Of a stretch of 64,000 nt of DNA, positions 25,517 to 34,321 are shown one piece after another; positions within the stretch are counted from its first letter, which is position 1; the number at the start of each line of letters is the position of its first letter. Position numbers and translations under genes: made by a program. The notes beneath the pieces were generated by a model. It was not told where the DNA came from. It did not search any database and saw only the letters and a list, made by a program, of their open reading frames with translations. The stretch covers positions 161,509 to 225,508 of the forward strand of contig NZ_JACHOS010000011.1 in NCBI RefSeq assembly GCF_014199985.1, written 5' to 3'. Source of the DNA: Methylorubrum rhodesianum (GTDB lineage Bacteria > Pseudomonadota > Alphaproteobacteria > Rhizobiales > Beijerinckiaceae).

Positions 25517-26371
25517 TCAGCCCTGCGACTGACTCTGCTGACCGCGCGCCTGGTGCTGCGCCTGCACCTGCTCGACCCGCAGGGCTACGTCGAGCGTCTC
25601 GGTGCCCCCACCCATCCGGCTGCCGCGGATCGGCGCGGCGCCGAGATAATCGAGGCCGACGGCGACGCGCACATGCGCTTCCGTCGCCGAGAGGCCGTTG
25701 GCCGGGTCGAAGCCGACCCAGCCGAGTTCCGGCACCAGCGATTCCGCCCAGGCATGCCCCGCCTTCTGGTCGTCGCCGCCATCGTTGCGGCGAAAGTAGC
25801 CGGAGACGTAGCGCGAGGGGATCTCCAGGTGCCGGGCGGCCGCGAGGAAGATGTGGGTGAGGTCCTGGCACACGCCCTTTCTCGCCTCGAAGGACTGGGC
25901 GGCGCTGGTGCTGGCGCTGGTCGGGCCCGGCTCGAAGGTCACCGTGTCGTGCACGGCGGCGAGCAGGCGGTGCAGGATCGAGAGCGGATCGCGCTCCCCC
26001 TCCCTCGCGACCCTTTCCGCGAAGGCCTTGAGTTCCGGGCTCGCCTCGGTGAGCGGGGTGTCACGCAGGTAGAACAGGTCGGGCAAGCGCTCGACCGCGC
26101 CGCGGACGATGCCGCTCGTCTCGAAGGTCTCGATCTCGCCGGTCACCCGCACGGTGAGCGCGTCGGTGGGATCGTCGGCGGTGAACCAGTGGACGAGGTT
26201 GCCGAACCCGTCCTCGCGGGCGGTGAGGCGCCCGTTGACGGACGGCTCGATCCGCCACTCGCGCACGTGCTGCCCGTCATGATCGCGGGGCGTCAGCCGC
26301 AGGATCTGGATGAGGCCGCGAGCCGGTTGCTCATAGGTGTAGACCGTATCGTGGACGATCCGGATGCGCAT
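25517..26371 (-). CDS. Transglutaminase-like cysteine protease family protein
   Basis: 284 residues from ATG at 26371. An N-terminal beta-rich domain (MRIRIVHDTVYTYEQPARGL) is followed by a transglutaminase core with Cys168 (KGVCQDLTH), His206 (AGHAWAES) and Asp222 (GFDPANG), a complete triad. In the Anbu-linked operon such proteins are thought to cleave or form isopeptide bonds made by the ATP-grasp ligase. The tail is Gln/Ser-rich. It is followed by Anbu and preceded by a 530-bp gap that holds stress-type promoters facing the other way. Confidence 0.9.
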   Translation of the reverse strand: MRIRIVHDTVYTYEQPARGLIQILRLTPRDHDGQHVREWRIEPSVNGRLTAREDGFGNLVHWFTADDPTDALTVRVTGEIETFETSGIVRGAVERLPDLFYLRDTPLTEASPELKAFAERVAREGERDPLSILHRLLAAVHDTVTFEPGPTSASTSAAQSFEARKGVCQDLTHIFLAAARHLEIPSRYVSGYFRRNDGGDDQKAGHAWAESLVPELGWVGFDPANGLSATEAHVRVAVGLDYLGAAPIRGSRMGGGTETLDVALRVEQVQAQHQARGQQSQSQG

Positions 26372-26617
26372 GCCTTGATCCTGCCGGGACGACTCGCGGG
26401 AAGCTAGGGCAAGGACGGCGATTTGGAAATCCAAAGGCTTGCTCAAAGCTTTGGCAGGACGGGTTTTCTCAGGCTTCGCCCTTGTTGAGCGCCTCGGTGC
26501 GGGCCCGAGAAAAGTCGGTTCGGGGGTGCCTCAGACCGCAGGCGTCATCCGAACGGCAAGCGGGCGAAGCGTAACGGGATCGGCTCCGGCGTGCCCCCGG
26601 CAGCGCCGGAAATCATC

Positions 26618-26643
26618 GGAACGGTATTGTCGGCAGTACCGTT
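26618..26643 (+). promoter_or_regulatory. EcfG-type general stress promoter (distal)
   Basis: GGAAC at 26618-26622 and CGTT at 26640-26643, with exactly 17 bp between: a full match to GGAAC-N16/17-CGTT. The site is nearly symmetric (AACGGTA/TACCGTT), so the minus strand reads GAAAC-N17-CGTT and could also fire toward the transglutaminase-Anbu genes, 247 bp away. The rest of 26372-26902 shows no gene. Confidence 0.6.
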
Positions 26644-26839
26644 TCTGGCGCCCGAACCGATGGCTCACGTTGTTGGAATCCGATCCGACCGGAAATCGAA
26701 CCAACGTCACCCGAACTTCGCGCTCCGTGCACGTCTCCAGGGCTCTGGCCCAAGGGGATATCTTTGCGTACTCCTAGATATTACTTCGTTAATCTGCCGT
26801 TCATTGCATCATTTTGTTCGAGATCGATGCAAATTTTCT

Positions 26840-26865
26840 GGAACGGTCTTTCCGATCTCTCCGTT
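26840..26865 (+). promoter_or_regulatory. EcfG-type general stress promoter (proximal)
   Basis: GGAAC at 26840-26844 and CGTT at 26862-26865, spacing 17, a full match to the EcfG consensus. The -10 is 37 bp before the ATG of the Gly/Ser-rich protein gene, with a GGAGGA ribosome site between. This is a well-placed promoter and suggests that the small exported-protein set is PhyR/EcfG controlled. Confidence 0.75.
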
Positions 26866-26902
26866 TTTGGTCCCGCGACAAGCGAAACACTCGGAGGAAT
26901 AC

Positions 26903-27364
26903 ATGCTCAAGCACATTCGCGTTGCAGCCCTCGCCAGCACCTTCGTCATCGGCGGCGCCGCCCTCGCGCTCGCTCAATCGTCGTCGACGACCGGCACCGG
27001 CGGTTCGTCGGCGGGCGGTGGCACCAGCTCGTCGACCGTCGGAACCGGCGGATCCTCGGCCGGCTCGGGCGGCGGCTCGGGCTCCTCGTCCACGCTCGGC
27101 ACCGGCGGTTCGTCGGCAGGCGGCGGCACCAGCTCGTCGACCGTCGGAACCGGCGGCTCTTCGGCCGGCTCGGGCAGCGGTTCGGGCTCCTCCATGGGCA
27201 CCGGCGGGTCGTCGGCGGGCAAGAGCGGAAGCGGCTCATCGATGGGTTCGGGCGGTTCCTCGTCCGGCATGTCCGACAGCGCGGGTAAGTCGGGCAGCGC
27301 CCCCGGCCATGACAAGAGCGGCCCCGGGAACTCCGAGAACGCACCGGGCCACAACAAGCGCTGA
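26903..27364 (+). CDS. Gly/Ser-rich exported repeat protein
   Basis: 153 residues from ATG at 26903. A signal peptide (about 1-24, cleavage after ALA) is followed by an extended low-complexity region dominated by Gly, Ser and Thr, with two near-identical units and a partial third that begin GTGGSSAGG. The C-terminus is charged (PGHDKSGPGNSENAPGHNKR). No enzyme domain is present; it may be a flexible periplasmic or surface protein. It is first of four small exported-protein genes on this strand and sits directly behind an EcfG-type promoter. Confidence 0.8.
   Translation: MLKHIRVAALASTFVIGGAALALAQSSSTTGTGGSSAGGGTSSSTVGTGGSSAGSGGGSGSSSTLGTGGSSAGGGTSSSTVGTGGSSAGSGSGSGSSMGTGGSSAGKSGSGSSMGSGGSSSGMSDSAGKSGSAPGHDKSGPGNSENAPGHNKR
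26993..27223 (+). repeat. In-frame tandem repeat in the Gly/Ser-rich gene
   Basis: Unit 1 at 26993-27097 (105 bp) and unit 2 at 27098-27196 (99 bp) are near-identical at the DNA level over most of their length; a partial third unit starts at 27197. All unit lengths are multiples of three, so copy-number change would keep the frame. Confidence 0.8.
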
Positions 27365-27439
27365 GCCCCGCCCGGCGTGAAGGCTCGGGCGCGGTTCGAA
27401 TGAGCCGCGCCCGTTCCATCTCTTGAGGAGAGACGCATC

Positions 27440-27829
27440 ATGGCACGCCTGATCCTGCCGCTTCTCGGCGGCGCACTCACGCTCGCGGGCATCGCCGCAG
27501 CTGCGGCACAGGCCAGCGCTCAGACCAGCACCGTCCAGACGGGTCCGAGCGGTGTCTCGGGCAGCACGACGGTCACCACCGGCCCCAACGGCAAGCCGTG
27601 CCGGGTCGTCCAATCCGACGACGCGAACAAGACCGGCACGCTGTCGAGCTCGGTCACCGCAGGTCCCGGCGGGGTGCAGAGTTCCACCACGGGAGGCCCG
27701 TCGGTGACGACCCGGTCGGGCGACGGCGCGACCAGCAGCTCGGCCACCAGCTCGAGCACCGGGAACGGCAGCACGATGACGACCACCGGCGACGGCGACT
27801 GCGTGGTCACCGTGCCGAAGAAGAAGTGA
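27440..27829 (+). CDS. Exported Ser/Thr/Gly-rich protein with two cysteines
   Basis: 129 residues; signal peptide about 1-27 (GGALTLAGIAAAAAQASAQ), then Ser/Thr/Gly-rich sequence with NGKPCRVVQSDD and a terminal DGDCVVTVPKKK. The two cysteines could form a disulfide closing a large loop. GAGGAGAG lies just before the ATG. It is 75 bp after the preceding repeat protein gene and 7 bp before the next, so the three probably share a transcript. Function unknown. Confidence 0.75.
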   Translation: MARLILPLLGGALTLAGIAAAAAQASAQTSTVQTGPSGVSGSTTVTTGPNGKPCRVVQSDDANKTGTLSSSVTAGPGGVQSSTTGGPSVTTRSGDGATSSSATSSSTGNGSTMTTTGDGDCVVTVPKKK

Positions 27830-27836
27830 GGGTTCC

Positions 27837-28301
27837 ATGAGCATCACTGAGACGATCTTCAGCACTGTCACCAAGCCGGCGACGGCGCTGGCCGCCCTCG
27901 GCCTGTTCCTCGCCCCGGCTCTCGCGCAGGCGCAGGGTGGCAGCGCGACGGCGGGCAGCGCCGGCTCGGCGGCCTCAGGCGGCACCTCCGCCTCGACCGT
28001 CGGCACCGGCGGCACATCGACGGGCGCGAACGGCGCCACTGGGTCCTCGCTGGCGACCGGCGGCAGCGCCGCCGGCGGCAAGACCATGGACCGCTCGCAC
28101 GTGAACGAGACCGGCCAGGGCGGCCTCAACGGCCAGTCCAAGGCCATGGCTCATGACGGCGGCACCTTCTCCAAATCGCAGACCAAGACCAAGGTTCGCG
28201 ACGGCGAGAGCGTGGAATCGCGCACCAAGACCATGTCGCACGAGCCCGGCTCGAAGCCCGTGAAATCCACGACGACCACCGGCTCGACGACCGGCCAGTG
28301 A
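27837..28301 (+). CDS. Exported Gly/Ser/Thr-rich protein
   Basis: 154 residues; signal peptide about 1-32 (ALAALGLFLAPALAQAQ), then a Gly/Ser/Ala-rich part containing STVGTGGTSTG, the same motif as in the protein at 26903, and a basic Lys/Thr/Ser-rich tail. The shared motif indicates common ancestry or recombination. Function unknown, probably periplasmic or surface exposed. Confidence 0.75.
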   Translation: MSITETIFSTVTKPATALAALGLFLAPALAQAQGGSATAGSAGSAASGGTSASTVGTGGTSTGANGATGSSLATGGSAAGGKTMDRSHVNETGQGGLNGQSKAMAHDGGTFSKSQTKTKVRDGESVESRTKTMSHEPGSKPVKSTTTTGSTTGQ

Positions 28302-28341
28302 GGCCGAATCGATTGTCTCGAACGCGACGGCAGGAGGCCCG

Positions 28342-28593
28342 ATGCTGCGCAAGCCGACCCTGATTCTTCTCTCCGCCCTGGGGTTCGCCGGCGGCGTCCT
28401 CGGCGCCCCTTCCGCCGCCATGGCCGACCCGCCCTGGGCTCGTGGCGGGCGCGGGCTCCATCACGGCGGCCCTCCGCCCTGGGCTCCGGCGCACGGCTGG
28501 CGGCGCAAGCACGAATTCGGCGGACATTATGGCCGGCCGTACGGTCGCTCCCGGTATGACGGGGGGCGCCGCTACGACCGATACGGTTACTGA
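28342..28593 (+). CDS. Small exported Arg/Gly/Tyr-rich protein
   Basis: 83 residues; signal peptide about 1-28 (ending PSAAMA), then a Gly, Arg, His, Pro and Tyr-rich tail ending YGRSRYDGGRRYDRYGY. AGGAGG ribosome site upstream. Such Arg/Tyr-rich exported proteins are common in methylobacteria, with no assigned role. Last gene before a terminator hairpin. Confidence 0.7.
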   Translation: MLRKPTLILLSALGFAGGVLGAPSAAMADPPWARGGRGLHHGGPPPWAPAHGWRRKHEFGGHYGRPYGRSRYDGGRRYDRYGY

Positions 28594-28654
28594 CCGGCCA
28601 CACGCTCCGGGCGGGACCTGACGGTTTCGACCACGATCCCTCGGATCGGAAATC

Positions 28655-28682
28655 GAGCCCCGGCCTTCAAGGGTCGGGGCTC
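28655..28682 (+). terminator. Hairpin ending the small exported-protein cluster
   Basis: GAGCCCCGGCC (28655-28665) pairs with GGTCGGGGCTC (28672-28682), 11 bp with one G-T pair and a 6-nt loop. It lies between the last small gene and the convergent transporter gene and may serve both strands. Confidence 0.55.
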
Positions 28683-28717
28683 GGCCATGGCTGGATCCGG
28701 GCCTGAGGCCGTCCCGG

Positions 28718-30202
28718 CTATGCCGCGGGCGCCGGCACGGGGCCTCGCGGCGCGTCGTCGAGCGTGCCCATATCTTGGTTCTGATCGTAGCTCTGGACGA
28801 GTTCGTGCGCCTCCTGCTCGCTCGCGGCGGCCGGCGGCGACCCCCACATGCTCGTCCCGTTGGGCTCACGGATGACGAGGATCGAGACGACCCCGATCAC
28901 GCCGGCGATCATCAGGTAGTAGGCGGGCCAGTTGAGATCGCCCGTATACGCCACGAGCGATCCGACAACGACCGACGTGGTTCCGGCGAACAGGGACACC
29001 GACACGTTGAAGGAGATCGAGAGGCCGCTGGCCCGGACATTCGTGGGAAAGAGGGCCGGCAGCGTCGAGGGCATCGTCGCACTGAAACAGATCAGCAGCA
29101 GCCCCATGATGAGCAGGCCGAGGAAGACCGCGGTCTCGCTCTGGCTGCGGATCAGAAGGATCATCGGCAGGGCCAGAACCACGAGGCCGATCGACCCGAT
29201 CAGAACGAAGGGCTTGCGCCCGAAGCGGTCGGACAGGCGACCGATGAACGGGATCGACAGGAGCGCGAGCAGCATCACGACGAGCTGCAGCACCTGCGAC
29301 GCCGTCGGCGAGAGGCCGCCGGTCTGCTGCATCATCGGCAGGGTCTGCGTGACGTAGGTCGGCATGTAGGAGGTCAGCATGTAGTTCGGCACGTTCCAGG
29401 CGAGTGCCAGACCCATGCAGACGAGGACGTAGGGCCACAGGACGAGGATGTCCCGCGCCGTCTGTCCGGCCCGCGCTTGCTTCTCGCGATCCTCCGCCTC
29501 CTGCTCGAGGGCCGCGAAGGCGGGGGTCTCGGCGAGTTGCGAGCGCATGTAGACGCCGACGAGTCCGAGCGGCAGGGCCAGGAAGAACGGCAGGCGCCAG
29601 CCCCAATCGAGCAGTTGCTCATCCGTCAGAGCCGCACCCGCCAGGGTCACGACGATCGCGCCGAGCAGATATCCGGTGAAGGTGCCGAATTCGAGCCAGC
29701 TACCGAGATAGCCGCGCCGCCGGTCCGGGGCGTACTCGGCGATGAAGGTCATGGCACTGCCGTACTCGCCGCCGGTGGAGAAGCCCTGAACCAGGCGGGC
29801 GACGAGGAGAAGGAGGGGGGCTGCGATGCCGATGCTCTCCTGGCTCGGGATGCAACCGATGGCGAAGGTGCCCACCGCCATCAGGATCATCGTGGCCGCG
29901 AGAACCTTGTTGCGGCCGATCCGGTCGGCCAGGGGACCGAAGAACATGCCGCCGAGCGGCCGGATCAGGAACGCGACCGCGAACAGCCCGAACGTCGCGA
30001 TCTCACCCATCGTGTGGGAGAGATTGGAGAAGAACACCTTCTGGATCGTCGGCTCGAAGAAGGCGTAGACGCCGAAATCGTACCACTCAGCGACATTGCC
30101 GATTGAGGCCGCCGAGATGGCCCGCCGGATCGTCGACGGCTCGGTCACCGTACAGTCCGAGGCCTTCCAATCCTTGTCGTCGTCAACATGCATTGACAGC
30201 AT
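28718..30202 (-). CDS. MHS-family (ProP-like) MFS metabolite:proton symporter
   Basis: 494 residues from ATG at 30202 (a GTG at 30211 is possible but sits too close to GGAG). Twelve transmembrane helices, with MFS signatures GPLADRIGRNK after helix 2 and GRLSDRFGRKP after helix 8, and the MHS start SIGNVAEWYDFGVYAFF. Relatives carry proline, betaine, alpha-ketoglutarate or other small organic acids with protons. The charged C-terminal tail has some resemblance to osmosensing ProP tails but lacks a clear coiled coil. It sits in the block that separates the alpha-E and transglutaminase genes. Confidence 0.92.
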   Translation of the reverse strand: MLSMHVDDDKDWKASDCTVTEPSTIRRAISAASIGNVAEWYDFGVYAFFEPTIQKVFFSNLSHTMGEIATFGLFAVAFLIRPLGGMFFGPLADRIGRNKVLAATMILMAVGTFAIGCIPSQESIGIAAPLLLLVARLVQGFSTGGEYGSAMTFIAEYAPDRRRGYLGSWLEFGTFTGYLLGAIVVTLAGAALTDEQLLDWGWRLPFFLALPLGLVGVYMRSQLAETPAFAALEQEAEDREKQARAGQTARDILVLWPYVLVCMGLALAWNVPNYMLTSYMPTYVTQTLPMMQQTGGLSPTASQVLQLVVMLLALLSIPFIGRLSDRFGRKPFVLIGSIGLVVLALPMILLIRSQSETAVFLGLLIMGLLLICFSATMPSTLPALFPTNVRASGLSISFNVSVSLFAGTTSVVVGSLVAYTGDLNWPAYYLMIAGVIGVVSILVIREPNGTSMWGSPPAAASEQEAHELVQSYDQNQDMGTLDDAPRGPVPAPAA

Positions 30203-30211
30203 ATTCAGCAC

Positions 30212-30813
30212 ATCTCCGCAGGGCCTCTGAGAAGAAAAATATTATTGAGAAATGGCAGGCGCGCGAATGCGCTCGCCGCCTCGTTCAACGGCGCGATGGC
30301 GGCGCTGAGCAAACACAATCCGAGACCGGTTCCGGTCTTCCTCCCTGACGGCAATGCCGCGTATTCTTATGCGTTCGAGCCGCAGCCGGCGCCCGCACTG
30401 GCTGCAACCGAGGATGAGTTTGATCGAGTCACCCGAAACGACTTGTCAGAGAGCGACACATTTTTTCGATTTGCTGCGATGCGGACGGATCCTCCGCGTC
30501 GACCGTCCGCGCCCTGCAAGGCGAGTTTTCTCGAAAAGGGCGCCGTCGGATCGGGGCGGGCACAGATCTTAGAAGTATTGAGGCGGGTATCAGCGCGGCA
30601 AAATGGCAGCGACCTCGGCCTTCGGCAATCGAAATCAACAATCGCGGCGGATGTCTTCATCGCCGCCCTCGGGCGGCGCGAGCCCTCCCGGAGACGGGCC
30701 GGGGACGAACAGGCCCCCGCGAAGATCGAGGCATCGTCGCCCCGAGCGGCCGATCCCGGAGGGCTCGCGCCGCGAGCTTCCCGTGCCGAGCGGAGGTCCT
30801 CCCGAATGCAGTG
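30212..30813. other. Non-coding gap with no supported gene
   Basis: 600 bp between the transporter gene and the alpha-E gene. Less GC-rich than its surroundings, with runs such as AAAAATATTATTG near 30236. An open frame on the plus strand (30245-30982) runs into antisense of the alpha-E gene and lacks protein-like composition. I see no RNA gene or clear repeat. It marks one edge of the block separating the two halves of the Anbu operon. Confidence 0.5.
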
Positions 30814-31758
30814 TCAGACCAGATACTGCTCGCTGATCGCCGCTCCGAGCCCGTTGTTCTCGACGATGAAGCCCTGGATGAACTCGTGCAGGCCTGAGGC
30901 GAAGATGCGCTCGATGTCGGCCCCCGCGAGCTTCGCCCGCATGTTGCTCGCCAGACGCTGGCTCTCGCCGCGGCGCCCGTAGGCGTCGGCGATGAGGTCG
31001 AGATGCTCCACCAGCATCCGGTAGCAGCTCGCCAGCGAGCGCGGCATCTCGGGATTGAGGATCAGCAGGTCGGCGACCAGCACCGGCTTGATGCTCTCGC
31101 GGTAGACCCAGTGATAGGCGTTGAAGGCCGAGACCTCGCGCAGGATCGTGGTCCACTGGAAGTAGTCGAGCGAGCCGCCGACCCGCTCGGAGGCCGGCAG
31201 CAGGATCTGGTACTTCACGTCGAGGATGCGCGCGGTGTTGTCCGCCCGCTCGATGGCGGTGCCGGCGCGGGTGAACCAGTAGGCGTCGTTGCGCAGCATG
31301 GTCCGATAGGCCGAGCCGTCGAAGGTCAGCGAGACCCGCTTCACCCAGTCGAGGAACTGGGTGAACTCCTCCCGGGAGAGATCGCGCCCCTCGTAGGACC
31401 GCAGTTCCAGCCACGCGCCGTTGATCGTGTCCCACATCTCCGTGGTGAGCGCGGTGCGGATCGAGCGGGCGTTCTCCCGTGCCGTGGCGATGCAGGAGCG
31501 GATCGAGGACGGGTTCTGGGCGGAGAAGGCGAGGAAGTTGCAGACGGTGTGCTCGTTGACGGCGTCGTAGAGCGTCTTGAACAATTCGGGATCACCCGCC
31601 GAGGAAAGGGCCGAGGCCCACTCGTTCGAGGTGCGCCCACCGTAGTTCGACGGCAGCGCCGTGAGCCGCAGGGCCGCGTCGAGGATGCGGGCCAGGAAAT
31701 CCGCCCGCTCGGCGTAGCGCGAGAGCCAGTAGAGGTTGTCGGCAGTCCGGGACAGCAT
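30814..31758 (-). CDS. Alpha-E domain protein (DUF403)
   Basis: 314 residues, all-helical, starting MLSRTADNLYWLSRYAERAD, the hallmark of the alpha-E family (COG2307). These proteins are nearly always encoded beside a circularly permuted ATP-grasp ligase, a transglutaminase and often Anbu, and are thought to assist in making or removing short peptide tags. It lies 106 bp downstream of the ATP-grasp gene on the same strand. No truncation is seen. Confidence 0.93.
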   Translation of the reverse strand: MLSRTADNLYWLSRYAERADFLARILDAALRLTALPSNYGGRTSNEWASALSSAGDPELFKTLYDAVNEHTVCNFLAFSAQNPSSIRSCIATARENARSIRTALTTEMWDTINGAWLELRSYEGRDLSREEFTQFLDWVKRVSLTFDGSAYRTMLRNDAYWFTRAGTAIERADNTARILDVKYQILLPASERVGGSLDYFQWTTILREVSAFNAYHWVYRESIKPVLVADLLILNPEMPRSLASCYRMLVEHLDLIADAYGRRGESQRLASNMRAKLAGADIERIFASGLHEFIQGFIVENNGLGAAISEQYLV

Positions 31759-31864
31759 GGATCAGCTCGCGGGCACGGTGGCGACAGGGACGGCAGATGC
31801 GCGGTGCTTCATCACCGCTGCCACCCGACCTGCCGAAAGACTGCCAAACGTTTGGGCAAAGCGC

Positions 31865-33304
31865 TTACGCATCGAGCACCCACGTGTCCTTGGTGCCGCC
31901 GCCCTGGCTCGAATTGACCACCAACGAGCCCTCTTTCAGGGCGACGCGGGTCAAGCCGCCCGGCACGATGCGGATCTCGTCGGCGCCGGCCAGCACGAAC
32001 GGGCGCAGGTCGACGTGGCGCGGGGCGACGCCGGACGCGACGAAGGTCGGGCAGGTGGAGAGCGACAGCGTCGGCTGGGCGATGAAGTTGTCAGGTGCGT
32101 GGCGCAGCTTCTTGGCGAACTCGTCGATCTCGCGGCGCGTGGCGTGCGGGCCCACCAGCATGCCGTAGCCGCCCGAACCGTTGACCTCCTTCACCACGAG
32201 GTCCTTGAGGTTGTCCATCACGTAGGAGAAGGCTTCCCGCTCGCGGCAGCGATAGGTCGGCACATTGTGCAGGATCGGCTCCTCGCCTGTGAAGAACTTC
32301 ACGATCTCCGGCATGTAGCTGTAGACAGCCTTGTCGTCCGAGATGCCGGTTCCGACCGCGTTGGACAGGGTGACGTTGCCCCGTTCGTAGGCGTTCATTA
32401 GACCCGGCACGCCGAGAACCGAGTCGGGCCGGAAGACGAGAGGATCCAAGAAGTCGTCGTCGAGGCGGCGGTAGATCACGTCGACCCGGCGCGGACCTTC
32501 GGTCGTGCGCATGTAGACGACCTCGTCCTTGGTGAAGAGGTCGCCCGCCTCGACCAGCTCGACGCCGAGCTTATCGGCCAGGAACGAGTGCTCGTAGAAG
32601 GCCGAGTTGTAGCGGCCGGGGGTGAGCAGCACGACGGTCGGGTCCCGCGTCGCGGAGGCGGGCGCGAGACTGCGCAGGGTCGCGAGCAGGGCGTCGGGAT
32701 AGTTCTCGACCGGCGCGACGCGGTGACGGGAGAACAGCTCGGGGAAGAGCCGCATCATCACCTCGCGGTTCTCCAGCATGTAGGACACGCCGGACGGGGT
32801 CCGGGCATTGTCCTCCAGCACGAAGAAGTCGTTCTCACCGGTACGCACGATGTCGATGCCGGCGATGTGGACGTAGAGGTCGTGCGGCACGTCGAAGGCC
32901 CGCATCTCCATGCGGTAATGCGGGTTGCGGTAGACGAGGTCGGGCGGGATGATCCCCGCCTTGATGCACTCCTCCGCGCCGTAGATGTCGTTGATGAAGG
33001 CGTTGAGGGCGGTGACGCGCTGCTTGAGGCCGCGCTCCAGGAAATCCCATTCCGGCTTCGTCAGCACCCGGGGGATGATGTCGAAGGGGATCAGCCGCTC
33101 GGTCGATTCGTTGGCGCCGTAGACGGCGAAGGTGATGCCGATGCGCCGGAACAGCATCTCGGCCTGGCTGCGCCGGGTGTTGAAATGCTCCGGCGGCGTC
33201 TTGTCGAGCCAAGCCTTGAGGATGTCGTAGGCCTCACGGACGGAAGCCGGCTCCGGCTGCCCCGATCCGCCTCCGCTCATCTCGTCGAACGCCGTGAGCG
33301 CCAT
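31865..33304 (-). CDS. Circularly permuted ATP-grasp type ligase (DUF404/DUF407)
   Basis: 479 residues from ATG at 33304. Matches the circularly permuted ATP-grasp family (COG2308), with EDNARTPSGVSYMLENREVM, VEVIYRR-like RVDVIYRRLDDDFLDPL, and VVKEVNGSGGYGMLVGP near residue 370, the glycine-rich ATP-binding loop. The predicted reaction is ATP-dependent peptide (amide) bond formation. First gene of the alpha-E/transglutaminase/Anbu group; 259 bp without a gene separate it from radC. Confidence 0.93.
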   Translation of the reverse strand: MALTAFDEMSGGGSGQPEPASVREAYDILKAWLDKTPPEHFNTRRSQAEMLFRRIGITFAVYGANESTERLIPFDIIPRVLTKPEWDFLERGLKQRVTALNAFINDIYGAEECIKAGIIPPDLVYRNPHYRMEMRAFDVPHDLYVHIAGIDIVRTGENDFFVLEDNARTPSGVSYMLENREVMMRLFPELFSRHRVAPVENYPDALLATLRSLAPASATRDPTVVLLTPGRYNSAFYEHSFLADKLGVELVEAGDLFTKDEVVYMRTTEGPRRVDVIYRRLDDDFLDPLVFRPDSVLGVPGLMNAYERGNVTLSNAVGTGISDDKAVYSYMPEIVKFFTGEEPILHNVPTYRCREREAFSYVMDNLKDLVVKEVNGSGGYGMLVGPHATRREIDEFAKKLRHAPDNFIAQPTLSLSTCPTFVASGVAPRHVDLRPFVLAGADEIRIVPGGLTRVALKEGSLVVNSSQGGGTKDTWVLDA

Positions 33305-33563
33305 CCGCGCGATTCCCCCTGATGTCTCGTCCTGCCGATGCCTTGCCCTGCCGGAGCAAGAGGCAGGCCACCCGGACGGCGGCCGGACTGCCCGATGCCG
33401 CCCGCCTTCAACGTGCCGTGGCACCCTATCGCGGACAACCGCATCCGCGTTCGTGCAGCGGCAGGTTTGCCGGACAACCTGTCGGAGATGTAGCGGAGGC
33501 TCGGCGCGCGCCCATCCCTCGCGGGCCGGTCGGCGGTGCCGGACGATGCCCGTCGAAGACGCC

Positions 33564-34307
33564 TCAGATCAGCTTGAGCCCCTTGAGGCTCGCATGGCCC
33601 TCGCGGCCGAGAATGACGTGGTCGTGAACCACGATCCCGAGGGGATCGAGCACCGACACGATCTCCCGCGTCATGCGGATGTCGGCCCCCGAGGGCGTCG
33701 GGTCGCCGGAGGGGTGGTTGTGGGCCAGGATGATCGCGGTGGCCGAGAGTTCGAGCGCCCGGCGCGCCACCTCGCGGGGATAGACCGGCGTGTGATCGAC
33801 GGTGCCGCGGCCCTGGACCTCGTCGGCGATCAGGTGGTTGCGCCGGTCGAGGAACAGCACCCGGAACTCCTCGCGGCCCGAGAAGGCCATGGTGGCGCGC
33901 AGATACTCGATGAGGGCGCCCCAGGAGCCCAGCAACGGGCGGGCGGCGATGGCGCCGCGGGCGAGGCGCCGGCCGGCGGCCTCGATCAGCTTCAGGTCGG
34001 CGGCGACGCCGGCGCTGACGCCCTGCACCTCGGTGAGCCGGGCGGGATCGGCGCTGATCACCTCGGCGAACGAGCCGAACCGGCGGATGAGCGCCTTGGC
34101 CAGCGGCTTCACGTCCCGCCGCGGGATCGACCGGAACAGGGCGAGTTCGAGGAGTTCGTAATCCGCCAGCGCCTCGGGCCCGGCCTCCGCGAAGCGGGCG
34201 CGCAGGCGCTCGCGATGGCCGTGATAGTGCGGGGCCTCCCCGGCGGAGGCCGGAGCCGCCTCGGCGAGACCCGGCAGGGCGGGCGGTTCGGCCGTCCGGC
34301 GGACCAT
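33564..34307 (-). CDS. radC: RadC/JAB-domain DNA repair-family protein
   Basis: 247 residues from ATG at 34307. An N-terminal helix-hairpin-helix-like region (ADYELLELALFRSIPRRDVK) is followed by an MPN/JAB metalloprotease-like domain with the zinc-binding AHNHPSGDPTPSGAD motif. The RadC name is historical; a direct role in repair is not proven and the fold suggests a DNA-associated hydrolase. It follows map on the same strand with 14 bp between them, so they are probably co-transcribed. Confidence 0.93.
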   Translation of the reverse strand: MVRRTAEPPALPGLAEAAPASAGEAPHYHGHRERLRARFAEAGPEALADYELLELALFRSIPRRDVKPLAKALIRRFGSFAEVISADPARLTEVQGVSAGVAADLKLIEAAGRRLARGAIAARPLLGSWGALIEYLRATMAFSGREEFRVLFLDRRNHLIADEVQGRGTVDHTPVYPREVARRALELSATAIILAHNHPSGDPTPSGADIRMTREIVSVLDPLGIVVHDHVILGREGHASLKGLKLI

Positions 34308-34321
34308 CTCCCGGCGGGCCG

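Noticed and set aside
30245..30982. Plus-strand open frame in the gap after the transporter
   Set aside because: Its second half is antisense to the alpha-E gene; no ribosome site and no protein-like pattern.
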